The position numbers and the translations under genes were made by a program. The notes under the pieces were generated by a model. It saw nothing but the letters and a program-made list of their open reading frames with translations. It was not told the DNA's origin and searched no databases. This document shows positions 8,710-16,243 of a stretch of DNA of 64,000 nt, piece by piece. Where the stretch lies: the NCBI RefSeq assembly GCF_000612725.1, contig NZ_HG964455.1, positions 275,418 to 339,417 on the forward strand. The letters run 5' to 3'. Source of the DNA: Mycolicibacterium austroafricanum. GTDB taxonomy: Bacteria > Actinomycetota > Actinomycetes > Mycobacteriales > Mycobacteriaceae. Each line of letters opens with the position of its first letter. The first letter of the stretch is position 1.

Positions 8710-10334
8710 GCCAGTTTGAACCCGGCGTAGCCCGCCTGCGCGATCTCGTCGCAGCGGCGGCGGTATTCGGGGATCCCCGCGGTGTAGCCCATGTACATGC
8801 GTTTCTTGCCGGGGACGTTGCCGCCGTTGTACCAGGAGTTGCACGACGGGTGGACGAGCACCGTGGGCGCCACCAGCGCGGTGGCGTCGTCGATCCATTG
8901 CTGTTGCGCCTCGGGCAGCGCCTCGATGGTGCGGTAGCCGTGCTCGCGCAGGTAGGTCACGCAGGCGCCGATCCATTCCACGTTCTGCTCCAGCGCCGCG
9001 ACGAAATTTGCTGCCGCAGAGGGGCTTCCGGGACCCTGAATGGTAAACAGGTTGGGAAAGCCGGCGACCGCGAGACCCAGGTAGCTCAACGGCCCCTCTT
9101 CGGCCCAGAACCGGCCCAGCGACGCCCCGCCGCGTCCGCGCACGTCGATGCGGCTCAGCGCGCCGGTCATCGCGTCGAACCCCGTCGCATAGATGAGCAC
9201 GTCAAGCTCGTGAAGGGCGCGCTCGGTCTCCAACCCGCCGGGCCGCACCGACACGATCGGATCGGCACGCAGATCGACGAGGGTGACGTTGTCGCGGTTG
9301 AAGGTCTCGTAGTAGCCCTGATCGATGATCGGCCGTTTGCACGCGAACGGGTGGCTCGGTGTCAGGGCCCTGGCGGTGTCGGGGTCGGTGACGATGCGGG
9401 CCACGGCCTGCCCGTACAACTGGGCGGCCATCTGGTTGGCTTCGATGTCGAAGAACAGGTCACCCCAGTTCAGCGCGCCCATGACGCCGTTCTCCTCGAC
9501 CGCGCGACGTCGCTCCTGCGGGGAGGCGGACTTCAGCGCCGGCTTGGTGAGCATCTCCAGCAGCACCGAGAAGGCGCTCAGCCGGGCCGCACCGACGGGA
9601 TGCTCGCGCTGGGCCGCGCGGATCTCGGGGTAGCGGGCCTTGAGTTCGTCGAGCTCGCCCGGTTCGAACTTCCGCACCTCCCATGGCAGCGTGTAGGCCG
9701 GAGACCGTTGAAACACCGTGAGCTGAGCCGCTTCCCGCGCGACCACCGGGATCAGCTGCACTCCGGTCGAGCCTGTGCCGATCACCCCGACCCGCAGCCC
9801 CGTCAGGTCGACGCCGCCCTCGGGCCAGCGGCTGGTGAACAGCGAGCTGCCCCCGAAGGTGTCCATGCCTGGGATCGACGGTTCCAGCGGCACCGACAGG
9901 ATCCCGGTGGCGGCGATGACGAACGGGGCGACGAACGTCTCCCCCGTCCCGGTCCGCACCTGCCACTCGTCGGCGTCCTCGTCGAACGTCATCGCGACGA
10001 CATCCGTGCCGAACGTGATGTCGCGGCGCAGGTCGAGCCGGTCGGCGGCGAAGTTGAGATACGCCTCGATCTCCGGTTGGGCCGGCATGGTCTCGGTCCA
10101 GACCCACTCCTGCTGGATCTCCTCGGAGAAGCTGTAGGAGTACTCGATGCTCTCGATGTCGCAGCGTGCCCCCGGATAGCGGTTGAACAGCCAGGTACCG
10201 CCGACGGCCTGCGCCCGCTCCAGCACCCGCACCCGCAGCCCCAGCTCACGCAGATGGTGCAACGCGTAGAGGCCGGAGAAGCCGGCTCCCACCACGAGTG
10301 CGTCGAAACGGGCAGCGCGATGTTCGGTCGTCAC
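8706..10334 (-). CDS. Baeyer-Villiger-type flavin monooxygenase
   Basis: A 542-residue FAD/NADPH enzyme. It has an FAD-binding GAGFSGLY near residue 15, the class signature GGTWLFNRYPG, and an NADPH-binding GTGSTGVQ. Between them, FGGSSLFTSRWP near residue 157 corresponds to the Baeyer-Villiger fingerprint FxGxxxHxxxW[P/D], but the histidine is replaced by phenylalanine. It would insert oxygen next to a ketone to give an ester or lactone, although the altered fingerprint makes the activity uncertain. The GTG at 10334 has GGAGG about 5 nt upstream. It shares a divergent promoter and the 10353 operator with the Rieske oxygenase, and is coupled to the hydrolase downstream. Confidence 0.9.
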   Translation of the reverse strand: MTTEHRAARFDALVVGAGFSGLYALHHLRELGLRVRVLERAQAVGGTWLFNRYPGARCDIESIEYSYSFSEEIQQEWVWTETMPAQPEIEAYLNFAADRLDLRRDITFGTDVVAMTFDEDADEWQVRTGTGETFVAPFVIAATGILSVPLEPSIPGMDTFGGSSLFTSRWPEGGVDLTGLRVGVIGTGSTGVQLIPVVAREAAQLTVFQRSPAYTLPWEVRKFEPGELDELKARYPEIRAAQREHPVGAARLSAFSVLLEMLTKPALKSASPQERRRAVEENGVMGALNWGDLFFDIEANQMAAQLYGQAVARIVTDPDTARALTPSHPFACKRPIIDQGYYETFNRDNVTLVDLRADPIVSVRPGGLETERALHELDVLIYATGFDAMTGALSRIDVRGRGGASLGRFWAEEGPLSYLGLAVAGFPNLFTIQGPGSPSAAANFVAALEQNVEWIGACVTYLREHGYRTIEALPEAQQQWIDDATALVAPTVLVHPSCNSWYNGGNVPGKKRMYMGYTAGIPEYRRRCDEIAQAGYAGFKLA

Positions 10335-10352
10335 GGTTCCTCCGGGCTGGAC

Positions 10353-10373
10353 ATACTGTCGCTGTTACAGTAT
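10353..10373. promoter_or_regulatory. 21-bp operator, site B (perfect)
   Basis: ATACTGT-N7-ACAGTAT with perfectly complementary arms, between the divergent monooxygenase (start 10334) and Rieske oxygenase (start 10458). Each half contains TACAGT on one strand, which also fits a mycobacterial -10 element (TANNNT), so a bound repressor would cover both promoters. Confidence 0.75.
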
Positions 10374-10457
10374 CGATGCCTAGAGCGGAACGTGGCCGAT
10401 CCGCACGATCCGTTTCCACCACGCCTGCCGGATGGCCGTGGCAGCAGAGGAGTCGTC

Positions 10458-11477
10458 ATGAAAGTCCCTTTCACCTGGAAGGTCACCGGGTGGTTCATGA
10501 TCGGGTGGTCGGCGGAATACGAGGTCGGGGAGGTCAAGGCGCTCAAGTACTTCGGCGAGGATCTGGCCGCATACCGCGACGAATCGGGTCAGCTTCACGT
10601 CCTCGAAGCGCACTGCAAACACCTCGGCGCACACATCGGCCACGGCGGCACGGTGGTCGGCGACTGCATCGAGTGCCCGTTCCACGGCTGGCGCTGGGGC
10701 CCGGAGGGAGACAACACCTACATCCCCTACCGGCCGGACCGGCCCAACCGGGGCCTGCGGCTGAGGTCCTACCCGGTCAGGGAGCAGTACGGCTGCATCT
10801 TCATGTGGTACCAGCCCCAGGGCAAGGAACCCCAGTGGGAACTGCCCGACATCTTCCACAAGTTCCCACAGTTCGAGACCGACGCGAACGCCTACTACCG
10901 GCCGTATCCGGAGTTCTCCAGCCGTGCGGACGCCATTCCGGTGCACCCGCAGATCGTGGCCGAGAACGGGCCCGACAGCTCCCACTTCCGCTACGTCCAC
11001 AAGGCCACCGTGACGCCGGTCTGCCTGCACTGGGAACACGTCGACGAGGAGTGGCGGTTCCTGACCGGATGGCCCGACGCACGCAGCGACGATCCCGACA
11101 GGATGGCACTGAAGATCCACAGCCACTTCTCCGGACTGGGGTTCGCGATGAGCGCGTTCGAGGGTTCGTCGAACCACCGGCTCATCTTCGCCTGCACACC
11201 GGTCGACGACGAGGTCTCGGACATGTTCTATTCGATCTGGTGGCCCAAGCTGCCCGGCGAGACATCCGACGTGCCGCCGCCGGAGGTGATCGAGAAGGTG
11301 GAGCGGCAGTTCCTCAAGACCGTGTGGGAGGACTGCGACATCTGGCGCTACCAGAAGTACGTGGAGAACCCGCCGCTGGCCAAGATCGACGCGAAACCGT
11401 ACATGGCCATGCGCAAATGGGCGCAGCAGTTCTACGAGGTTCCCGCCAAGGTGCCGGCGCCGGCGACCACCGCATGA
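10458..11477 (+). CDS. Rieske non-haem iron oxygenase, KshA-like
   Basis: A 339-residue terminal oxygenase subunit. The Rieske [2Fe-2S] ligands appear as CKH (about residue 53) and CPFH about 18 residues later. The mononuclear iron site is seen in the DSSHFRYVH segment (His-x4-His), with a later Asp expected. Overall layout resembles 3-ketosteroid 9-alpha-hydroxylase oxygenase (KshA) and related single-component-chain oxygenases, but the substrate cannot be assigned. ATG 10458 has GAGGAG upstream; a very long upstream extension of the frame is not coding. Its reductase is not in the window. Its stop overlaps the start of the isochorismatase-like gene (ATGA), and its promoter carries operator site B. 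Confidence 0.9.
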   Translation: MKVPFTWKVTGWFMIGWSAEYEVGEVKALKYFGEDLAAYRDESGQLHVLEAHCKHLGAHIGHGGTVVGDCIECPFHGWRWGPEGDNTYIPYRPDRPNRGLRLRSYPVREQYGCIFMWYQPQGKEPQWELPDIFHKFPQFETDANAYYRPYPEFSSRADAIPVHPQIVAENGPDSSHFRYVHKATVTPVCLHWEHVDEEWRFLTGWPDARSDDPDRMALKIHSHFSGLGFAMSAFEGSSNHRLIFACTPVDDEVSDMFYSIWWPKLPGETSDVPPPEVIEKVERQFLKTVWEDCDIWRYQKYVENPPLAKIDAKPYMAMRKWAQQFYEVPAKVPAPATTA

Positions 11478-12088
11478 GGATTCCACTCGCCGAGCTCGTC
11501 GCACCCGGCCACACCGCGGTGGTGACACAGGAGTGTCAGGGTGCGGTGGTCGGACCCCACGCCGGCCTGGCCGCGCTGGCCGACGAGGCGCGCCGGGAGG
11601 CGCTGCCCAACATCGCCCGGCTGCTCCCGGTGGCACGCGCCGCGGGCGCATCCGTCGTGCACTGCCTGGTGCAGCGCCGCGCCGACGGGCGCGGAGCCAA
11701 CCACAACGCCAAGATCTTCGCCATCGGCGCCACCGGGGTCGACATCACCCCGGGCAGCCCCGGCACCCAACTGGTTCCCGAAATCGAACCCCAGCCAACC
11801 GATCTCGTCCTGTACCGGTGGCACGGGCTGGGTCCGATGGGCGGCACCGACCTGGACGCCGTCCTGCGCAATCTCGACGTGCGCACGATCGTCGCGGTCG
11901 GGGTGTCGGTGAACGTCGCGATCACCAACCTCGTCATGGACGCCGTCAACGTGGGCTACCGGGTGGTCGTCCCCCGCGATGCGGTTGCCGGGATACCGGC
12001 CGACTATGCGGCCGCGGTCATCGACAACACGCTGTCGCTGCTGGCGACCGTGACCACCACCGACGAACTGCTCGACGCCTGGAGGTAG
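11474..12088 (+). CDS. Isochorismatase-like (cysteine hydrolase fold) protein lacking the catalytic cysteine
   Basis: A 204-residue Rossmann-like protein of the isochorismatase superfamily. The region GVSVNVAITNLVMDAV (about residues 142-157) aligns with the nucleophile motif TNVCVxxTxxDA, but alanine occupies the cysteine position. The first-strand Asp (usually DMQ) reads QECQ. It therefore cannot use the usual thiol mechanism. True isochorismatases also lack the Cys, so a vinyl-ether or other hydrolysis, or a non-catalytic role, is possible. It is coupled by a 4-nt overlap to the Rieske oxygenase, implying work on the same substrate (inference). Confidence 0.8.
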   Translation: MRIPLAELVAPGHTAVVTQECQGAVVGPHAGLAALADEARREALPNIARLLPVARAAGASVVHCLVQRRADGRGANHNAKIFAIGATGVDITPGSPGTQLVPEIEPQPTDLVLYRWHGLGPMGGTDLDAVLRNLDVRTIVAVGVSVNVAITNLVMDAVNVGYRVVVPRDAVAGIPADYAAAVIDNTLSLLATVTTTDELLDAWR

Positions 12089-12141
12089 CCCGATGGGCAT
12101 ACAACTTTCGGCCATCTGTCCACTCGGCTGGCGCCGCCGTC

Positions 12142-12147
12142 TAGAGT
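12142..12147 (+). promoter_or_regulatory. Possible -10 element of a leaderless fadD transcript
   Basis: TAGAGT ends 7 nt before the ATG at 12155, the spacing expected if transcription begins at the start codon. No ribosome site is visible before this gene. Confidence 0.35.
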
Positions 12148-12154
12148 CCATCGC

Positions 12155-13807
12155 ATGACCGAGTCGATTCAGTTCACCGTCCCGGCCGCCGCAGACGCCG
12201 TCGCGGCCGCGATCGGCGACCGCGAGTTCATCGTCCAGGGCGACCGCCGGTACACCTACACGCAGATCGTCGAGCGGTCGAACCGGCTCGCCGCCTACCT
12301 GCACGCGCAGGGCCTGGGCTGCCACACCGAACGAACGGCGCTGCCCGGCCACGAGGTCGGCCAGGACCTGCTGGGCATCTACTCCCACACCGGTCCGGAG
12401 TACGTCGAAGGGATGCTGGGCGCCTGGCGGGCCCGCGTCGCCCCGTTCAACGTCAACTACCGCTACGTCAAGAGCGAACTGCACTACCTGCTGGCCGATT
12501 CGGGCGCCACCGCGCTGCTCTACCACGCCGCGTTCGCCCCGCGACTGGCCGAAGTCCTGGCCGACCTGCCCAACCTCAAGGTCCTGATCCAGATCGCCGA
12601 CGACTCCGGCAACGAACTGCTGCCCGGCGCAGTCGATTACGAGTCGATCGTCGCCGAGGGTCCGGCCGATGTCCCGCCCGTCGAACCGTCGCCCGACGAC
12701 CTCTACGTGCTCTACACCGGGGGAACAACCGGTATGCCCAAGGGCGTGCTGTGGCGCCAGCACGACATCTTCATGACCTCGTTCGGCGGCCGCAGCCTCT
12801 ACACCGGGGAACTCGTCTCGACCTACGACGACATCGCCGCGCGGTGCTCTGAGTCGCCCGGCACCAAGTTGATGGTGCTGCCGCCGCTGATGCACGGCGC
12901 CGCGCAGTGGGCCGTCTTCACCGCGATGAACACCGGCCAGACCGTGGTGTTCTCGCCGGTCACCAGCCACCTCGACGTCGACGACGTGGTCTCCACGATC
13001 GAGCGGGAGCAGATCCTGGCGGTCACCGTGGTCGGCGACGCGATGGCCCGGCCCCTGGCAGAAGCGTTCGAACGCACCAGCGCGGATCTGTCGTCGCTGG
13101 CGGTCGTCGCCAATGGCGGGGCGCAGCTCACCCCGACCGCCAAGCAGCGCCTCATCGACGCCAAGCAGAACCTGATGGTCGTCGACGGGGTCGGATCCTC
13201 GGAGACCGGCGCCCAGATGACGCACATGTCGGCGCCGGGCGCGGTATCGACCGGCAAGTTCAACGCCGGGCCCGACACGTTCGTCGCCGCAGAGGATCTC
13301 GGCTCGATCCTGGAACCCGGACACGACGGGATCGGCTGGCTCGCGCAGCGCGGCTATGTGCCCCTGGGCTACAAGGGCGACGCCGCCAAGACCGCGGCCA
13401 CGTTCCCTGTCATCGGCGGGGTTCGCTACTCGGTCCCCGGCGACCGGGCCCGGCACCTCGCCGATGGCGCGGTCGAACTGCTCGGCCGCGATTCGGTCAC
13501 GATCAACTCCGGTGGCGAGAAGATCTTCGCCGAAGAGGTCGAGTCCGCCATCGCGTCGCATCCGGCCGTCGCCGACGTCGTGGTCGCCGGGCGGCCGAGC
13601 GACCGCTGGGGTCAGGAAGTGGTCGCCGTGGTCGCGCTCGCCGACGGCGCACAGGCGACCGCCGACGAACTCGTCGAGCACGCCTCGTCGGTGATCGCAC
13701 GCTACAAGCTGCCCAAGGCTGTGGTGTTCCGGCCGGTGATCGAGCGCAGTCCGGCCGGCAAGGCCGACTACCGGTGGGCCCGGGAGCAGGCCATCAGCGG
13801 TTCCTGA
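12155..13807 (+). CDS. Acyl-CoA synthetase, FadD19-like
   Basis: A 550-residue AMP-forming ligase that adenylates a carboxylic acid and loads CoA. The ATP-binding loop YTGGTTGMPKGV is near residue 187, and the late motif NSGGEKIFAEEVE precedes the catalytic lysine region PAGKADYRWA near residue 534. MWR/LWR after the ATP loop and the DYRWA ending resemble the FadD19 branch, which activates steroid side-chain acids; similarity here is only by eye. It has an extra loop near residue 60-70 also seen in the FadD at 29591. Probably leaderless. Its 3' end overlaps the convergent aldehyde dehydrogenase by 14 nt. Confidence 0.88.
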   Translation: MTESIQFTVPAAADAVAAAIGDREFIVQGDRRYTYTQIVERSNRLAAYLHAQGLGCHTERTALPGHEVGQDLLGIYSHTGPEYVEGMLGAWRARVAPFNVNYRYVKSELHYLLADSGATALLYHAAFAPRLAEVLADLPNLKVLIQIADDSGNELLPGAVDYESIVAEGPADVPPVEPSPDDLYVLYTGGTTGMPKGVLWRQHDIFMTSFGGRSLYTGELVSTYDDIAARCSESPGTKLMVLPPLMHGAAQWAVFTAMNTGQTVVFSPVTSHLDVDDVVSTIEREQILAVTVVGDAMARPLAEAFERTSADLSSLAVVANGGAQLTPTAKQRLIDAKQNLMVVDGVGSSETGAQMTHMSAPGAVSTGKFNAGPDTFVAAEDLGSILEPGHDGIGWLAQRGYVPLGYKGDAAKTAATFPVIGGVRYSVPGDRARHLADGAVELLGRDSVTINSGGEKIFAEEVESAIASHPAVADVVVAGRPSDRWGQEVVAVVALADGAQATADELVEHASSVIARYKLPKAVVFRPVIERSPAGKADYRWAREQAISGS

Positions 13808-15275
13808 GCCGACGGCGGGTCCGGCGGCGCGCCAGACGCAACGCCAGCGTGGTCGTCATCTGCATCGAACGCGGGAACGGCGGCGCGGCGCGACCGGTGA
13901 TCGTGAACGGCAGATCGCTGCCGACCACGGTGCGATAGTGGCTGAACGCGTCGAAACCTGCTTTTCCGTGATAGGCGCCCATGCCGCTGCGCCCCACCCC
14001 GCCGAACGGCGCCGCTGACGGAATCATCTGTGCGGCAAAGTCGTTGCGCGCGACCCCACCGCTGCGAGTGTGCTCGACAAACGACCGGAAGTCGGTGTCG
14101 TCAGGTCCGAACCAGTAGGCCACCAGCGGCGCGGGACGCGCGTTGACGTAGTCGACGACGTCGGCGAGCCGCTCGTAGGGCCGTACGGTGAGCACCGGCC
14201 CGAACGTCTCCTCGTCGGCGATCCGCATGCTGTCGTCGACGTCGAGCAGGATGGTCGGGGCGATCTTGCGGGACTTGCGGTCGGGCAGGGTCTCGCTCGG
14301 CGGGGCCACCGATTCGACCCGGGCGCCCTTGGCGCGGGCATCCTCGATCAGGCCGACGACGCGGTCGAAGTTCGCCTCGTTGACCGAGGAGCAGTAGTCG
14401 GCGTTGTCCACGATCGAGCCGAACATGCCACGCAGCGTGTCGCGGGCGACCGCGACGAATTTCTCCACCCGGTCGGCGGGCACGAACACGTAATCCGGGC
14501 ACACGCAGACCTGGCCACCGTTGATCATGCGGCCCTGCGCAATCCGTGCGGCCGCGCGCCCGAGATCTGCGCCGGGCGCCACCACCACCGGGTTCTTGCC
14601 TCCGAGCTCCAACGTCACCGGCACCAGGTTGGCCGCGGCCGCCTGCTGGACCAGTGCACCTACGCCCGGGGAGCCGGTGAAGAACAGATGGTCGAACGGC
14701 AGCGCAGCGAAGTCCGCGGCCACCTCGGCGTCTCCGGTGATCACCGCGAGTTCCGTGGCGTCGAAGTAAGTCGGCGCCACAGACTGCATCAGCTCAGCGG
14801 TCCGCGGCGTCACCTCCGACATCTTGATCAGCACCCGGTTGCCCGCCGCGAACGCCGCCGCGGCCGGCAGCACCACCAGGTTGAGCGGGAAGTTCCACGG
14901 CCCGATGATCCCGACGACCCCCAGCGGTGACGGTTGCACCTCGGCCCGCAACCCCAGGGGCCGCGCCGGGCGCATCAGTTTGACGGGCTTCATCCATTGC
15001 CGCACATGGGTTCTGGTGTATTCGATCACCGAGATCATGCCCATGATCTCGGTGAACAGCGTTCCGGCCCGCGGCCGGGTGCCGTAATCCGCCGCCATTG
15101 CGTCGACGAAATCGTCGGCGTTGTCCAGCACGAGAGCCATCAGCCGGTCGATGCGGTTGCGTCGCAACGCCGCGTCGGGAGGCCCGTCGGCGATGAACGC
15201 CGTTCGCTGACGCTCGAGGAACTCCGCCATCGGTTCTCGCCGACTCGCGGTCATGCCGCCCGGCAGCACTGTCAT
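13794..15275 (-). CDS. Aldehyde dehydrogenase (coniferyl-aldehyde dehydrogenase-like)
   Basis: A 493-residue NAD(P)-dependent aldehyde dehydrogenase. LELGGKNP near residue 222 contains the general-base Glu and GGQVCVCPDY near residue 254 the catalytic Cys. GPWNFPLNL marks the cofactor site. The short N-terminus, hydrophobic region and Arg-rich C-terminus (LARRRTRRRLRNR) resemble the coniferyl-aldehyde/class-3-like group, whose basic tail may touch membranes. ATG 15275 is preferred (AGAGGGG upstream); ATG 15254 is an alternative. It is divergent from an SDR, with operator site C between. An alcohol dehydrogenase-aldehyde dehydrogenase pair taking an alcohol to the acid is plausible. Confidence 0.88.
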   Translation of the reverse strand: MTVLPGGMTASRREPMAEFLERQRTAFIADGPPDAALRRNRIDRLMALVLDNADDFVDAMAADYGTRPRAGTLFTEIMGMISVIEYTRTHVRQWMKPVKLMRPARPLGLRAEVQPSPLGVVGIIGPWNFPLNLVVLPAAAAFAAGNRVLIKMSEVTPRTAELMQSVAPTYFDATELAVITGDAEVAADFAALPFDHLFFTGSPGVGALVQQAAAANLVPVTLELGGKNPVVVAPGADLGRAAARIAQGRMINGGQVCVCPDYVFVPADRVEKFVAVARDTLRGMFGSIVDNADYCSSVNEANFDRVVGLIEDARAKGARVESVAPPSETLPDRKSRKIAPTILLDVDDSMRIADEETFGPVLTVRPYERLADVVDYVNARPAPLVAYWFGPDDTDFRSFVEHTRSGGVARNDFAAQMIPSAAPFGGVGRSGMGAYHGKAGFDAFSHYRTVVGSDLPFTITGRAAPPFPRSMQMTTTLALRLARRRTRRRLRNR

Positions 15276-15357
15276 GTCCGACCCCTCTGTCCGGCAACAC
15301 CTGCGGTAAGGGCAACGGTAACACCCGGTGCGGCATTGTCGACCGTCGACGAGTTGT

Positions 15358-15378
15358 TTACAGTCGTCCTTACTGTCG
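15358..15378. promoter_or_regulatory. Probable 21-bp operator, site C (weaker)
   Basis: TTACAGT-N7-ACTGTCG with an inner ACAGT...ACTGT inverted pair, in the divergent gap between the aldehyde dehydrogenase and the SDR. The spacing equals that of the other sites but the outer bases diverge, so this is a lower-confidence member. Confidence 0.45.
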
Positions 15379-15410
15379 GCCATTCGGGGAGTTGTGGGAA
15401 GTCGGTGCTC

Positions 15411-16196
15411 ATGCAGGTTGAGAAACGCAGGATCGTCGTTGTCGGAGCGGGTTCCGGCATCGGCGCGGCGGTCGCCGCCCACTTCCACGACAACGGTGAC
15501 CATGTTCTGGCGGTCGACCTGCGCCCCAACGACACTCCGGCCGCAGCGCACGCACGGTGCGATCTACGTGACCCGCAGAGCATCGCCGGTCTCCTCGACG
15601 ACATCGGCACGGACTGGGATGTGCTCGCGCACGTCGCCGGGGTTCCGGGCACCGCGCCGGCCGACGACGTGCTGACGGTCAACTACCTGGGCATGCGCAA
15701 GATGGTCGAGGGGATGTTGCCGCGCATGCGCCGCGGTGGTTCGGTGGTGGCCGTCGCCTCGATCGCCGGAATCGGTTGGGAGCAGCGCGTCGACGAGCTC
15801 TCCGGACTGCTGGCCGCCACCGACCCCGAGGCGGTCGCCGCCTGGCAGTCCCGCCAGGACCCGTCGTATCCGGTGTACACGACGTCCAAACAGGCGGTGA
15901 TCCTGTACGCCAAGCGGTTGGCCGGCACCGCGCTGTCGAGATACGGGGTGCGTGTCAACACGGTCAGCCCCGGGCCGGTACAGACCCCGATCCTCGCCGA
16001 CTTCGAACAGACGATGGGCAAGGAGATCCTCGACATGCTGCGCGACACCTACGGCAGACACGGCACCGTGGAGGACATCGTGCCCGTCATCGCATTCCTT
16101 GCCTCAGGCGCCGCGCAGTGGATCAACGGCCAGGACGTGCACGTCGATTCGGGGTTCGTCACGTCGATGACGGCGGGCACTCCGATCGCGCTGTAG
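15411..16196 (+). CDS. Short-chain dehydrogenase (3-alpha-hydroxysteroid / coniferyl-alcohol dehydrogenase-like)
   Basis: A 261-residue SDR with GAGSGIG near residue 13 for NAD(P) and the active-site pair YTTSK near residues 156-160. The short first half, NYLGMRKMVEGMLPRM, and the long insert before the active-site tyrosine (EAVAAWQSRQDPSYPVY) resemble the group containing Comamonas 3-alpha-hydroxysteroid dehydrogenase and coniferyl-alcohol dehydrogenase. It would oxidise a ring or side-chain alcohol. ATG 15411 is chosen; an in-frame GTG at 15405 is possible. Divergent from the aldehyde dehydrogenase and followed 44 nt later by a P450 with its own operator. Confidence 0.85.
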   Translation: MQVEKRRIVVVGAGSGIGAAVAAHFHDNGDHVLAVDLRPNDTPAAAHARCDLRDPQSIAGLLDDIGTDWDVLAHVAGVPGTAPADDVLTVNYLGMRKMVEGMLPRMRRGGSVVAVASIAGIGWEQRVDELSGLLAATDPEAVAAWQSRQDPSYPVYTTSKQAVILYAKRLAGTALSRYGVRVNTVSPGPVQTPILADFEQTMGKEILDMLRDTYGRHGTVEDIVPVIAFLASGAAQWINGQDVHVDSGFVTSMTAGTPIAL

Positions 16197-16208
16197 CACG
16201 ACGCTGTA

Positions 16209-16243
16209 CACGTCAATACTGTAAGAGTTACAGTATTGACGTG
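16209..16243. promoter_or_regulatory. Operator site D: perfect 35-bp inverted repeat that includes the P450 start codon
   Basis: Arms of 16 nt, CACGTCAATACTGTAA (16209-16224) and its exact complement (16228-16243), flank the 3-nt spacer GAG. The core 16216-16236 is a perfect ATACTGT-N7-ACAGTAT. The last three bases are the GTG start of the P450. TACAGT at 16229-16234 is placed as a -10 element for a transcript that begins at that GTG. Confidence 0.8.

Noticed and set aside
8652..10457. Long N-terminal extension in frame with the Rieske oxygenase
   Set aside because: It is the antisense of the Baeyer-Villiger gene and crosses the divergent promoter; the ATG at 10458 has a proper ribosome site.
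10458..11477. Naming the Rieske gene kshA
   Set aside because: Motifs fit KshA-like oxygenases in general, but no alignment was possible and steroid ring genes are not next to it.
11432..13681. Very long open frame on the minus strand opposite the oxygenase, isochorismatase-like and FadD genes
   Set aside because: Low-complexity Arg/Gly/His/Asp composition, no domain, and it overlaps three well-supported genes; typical shadow frame in high-GC DNA.
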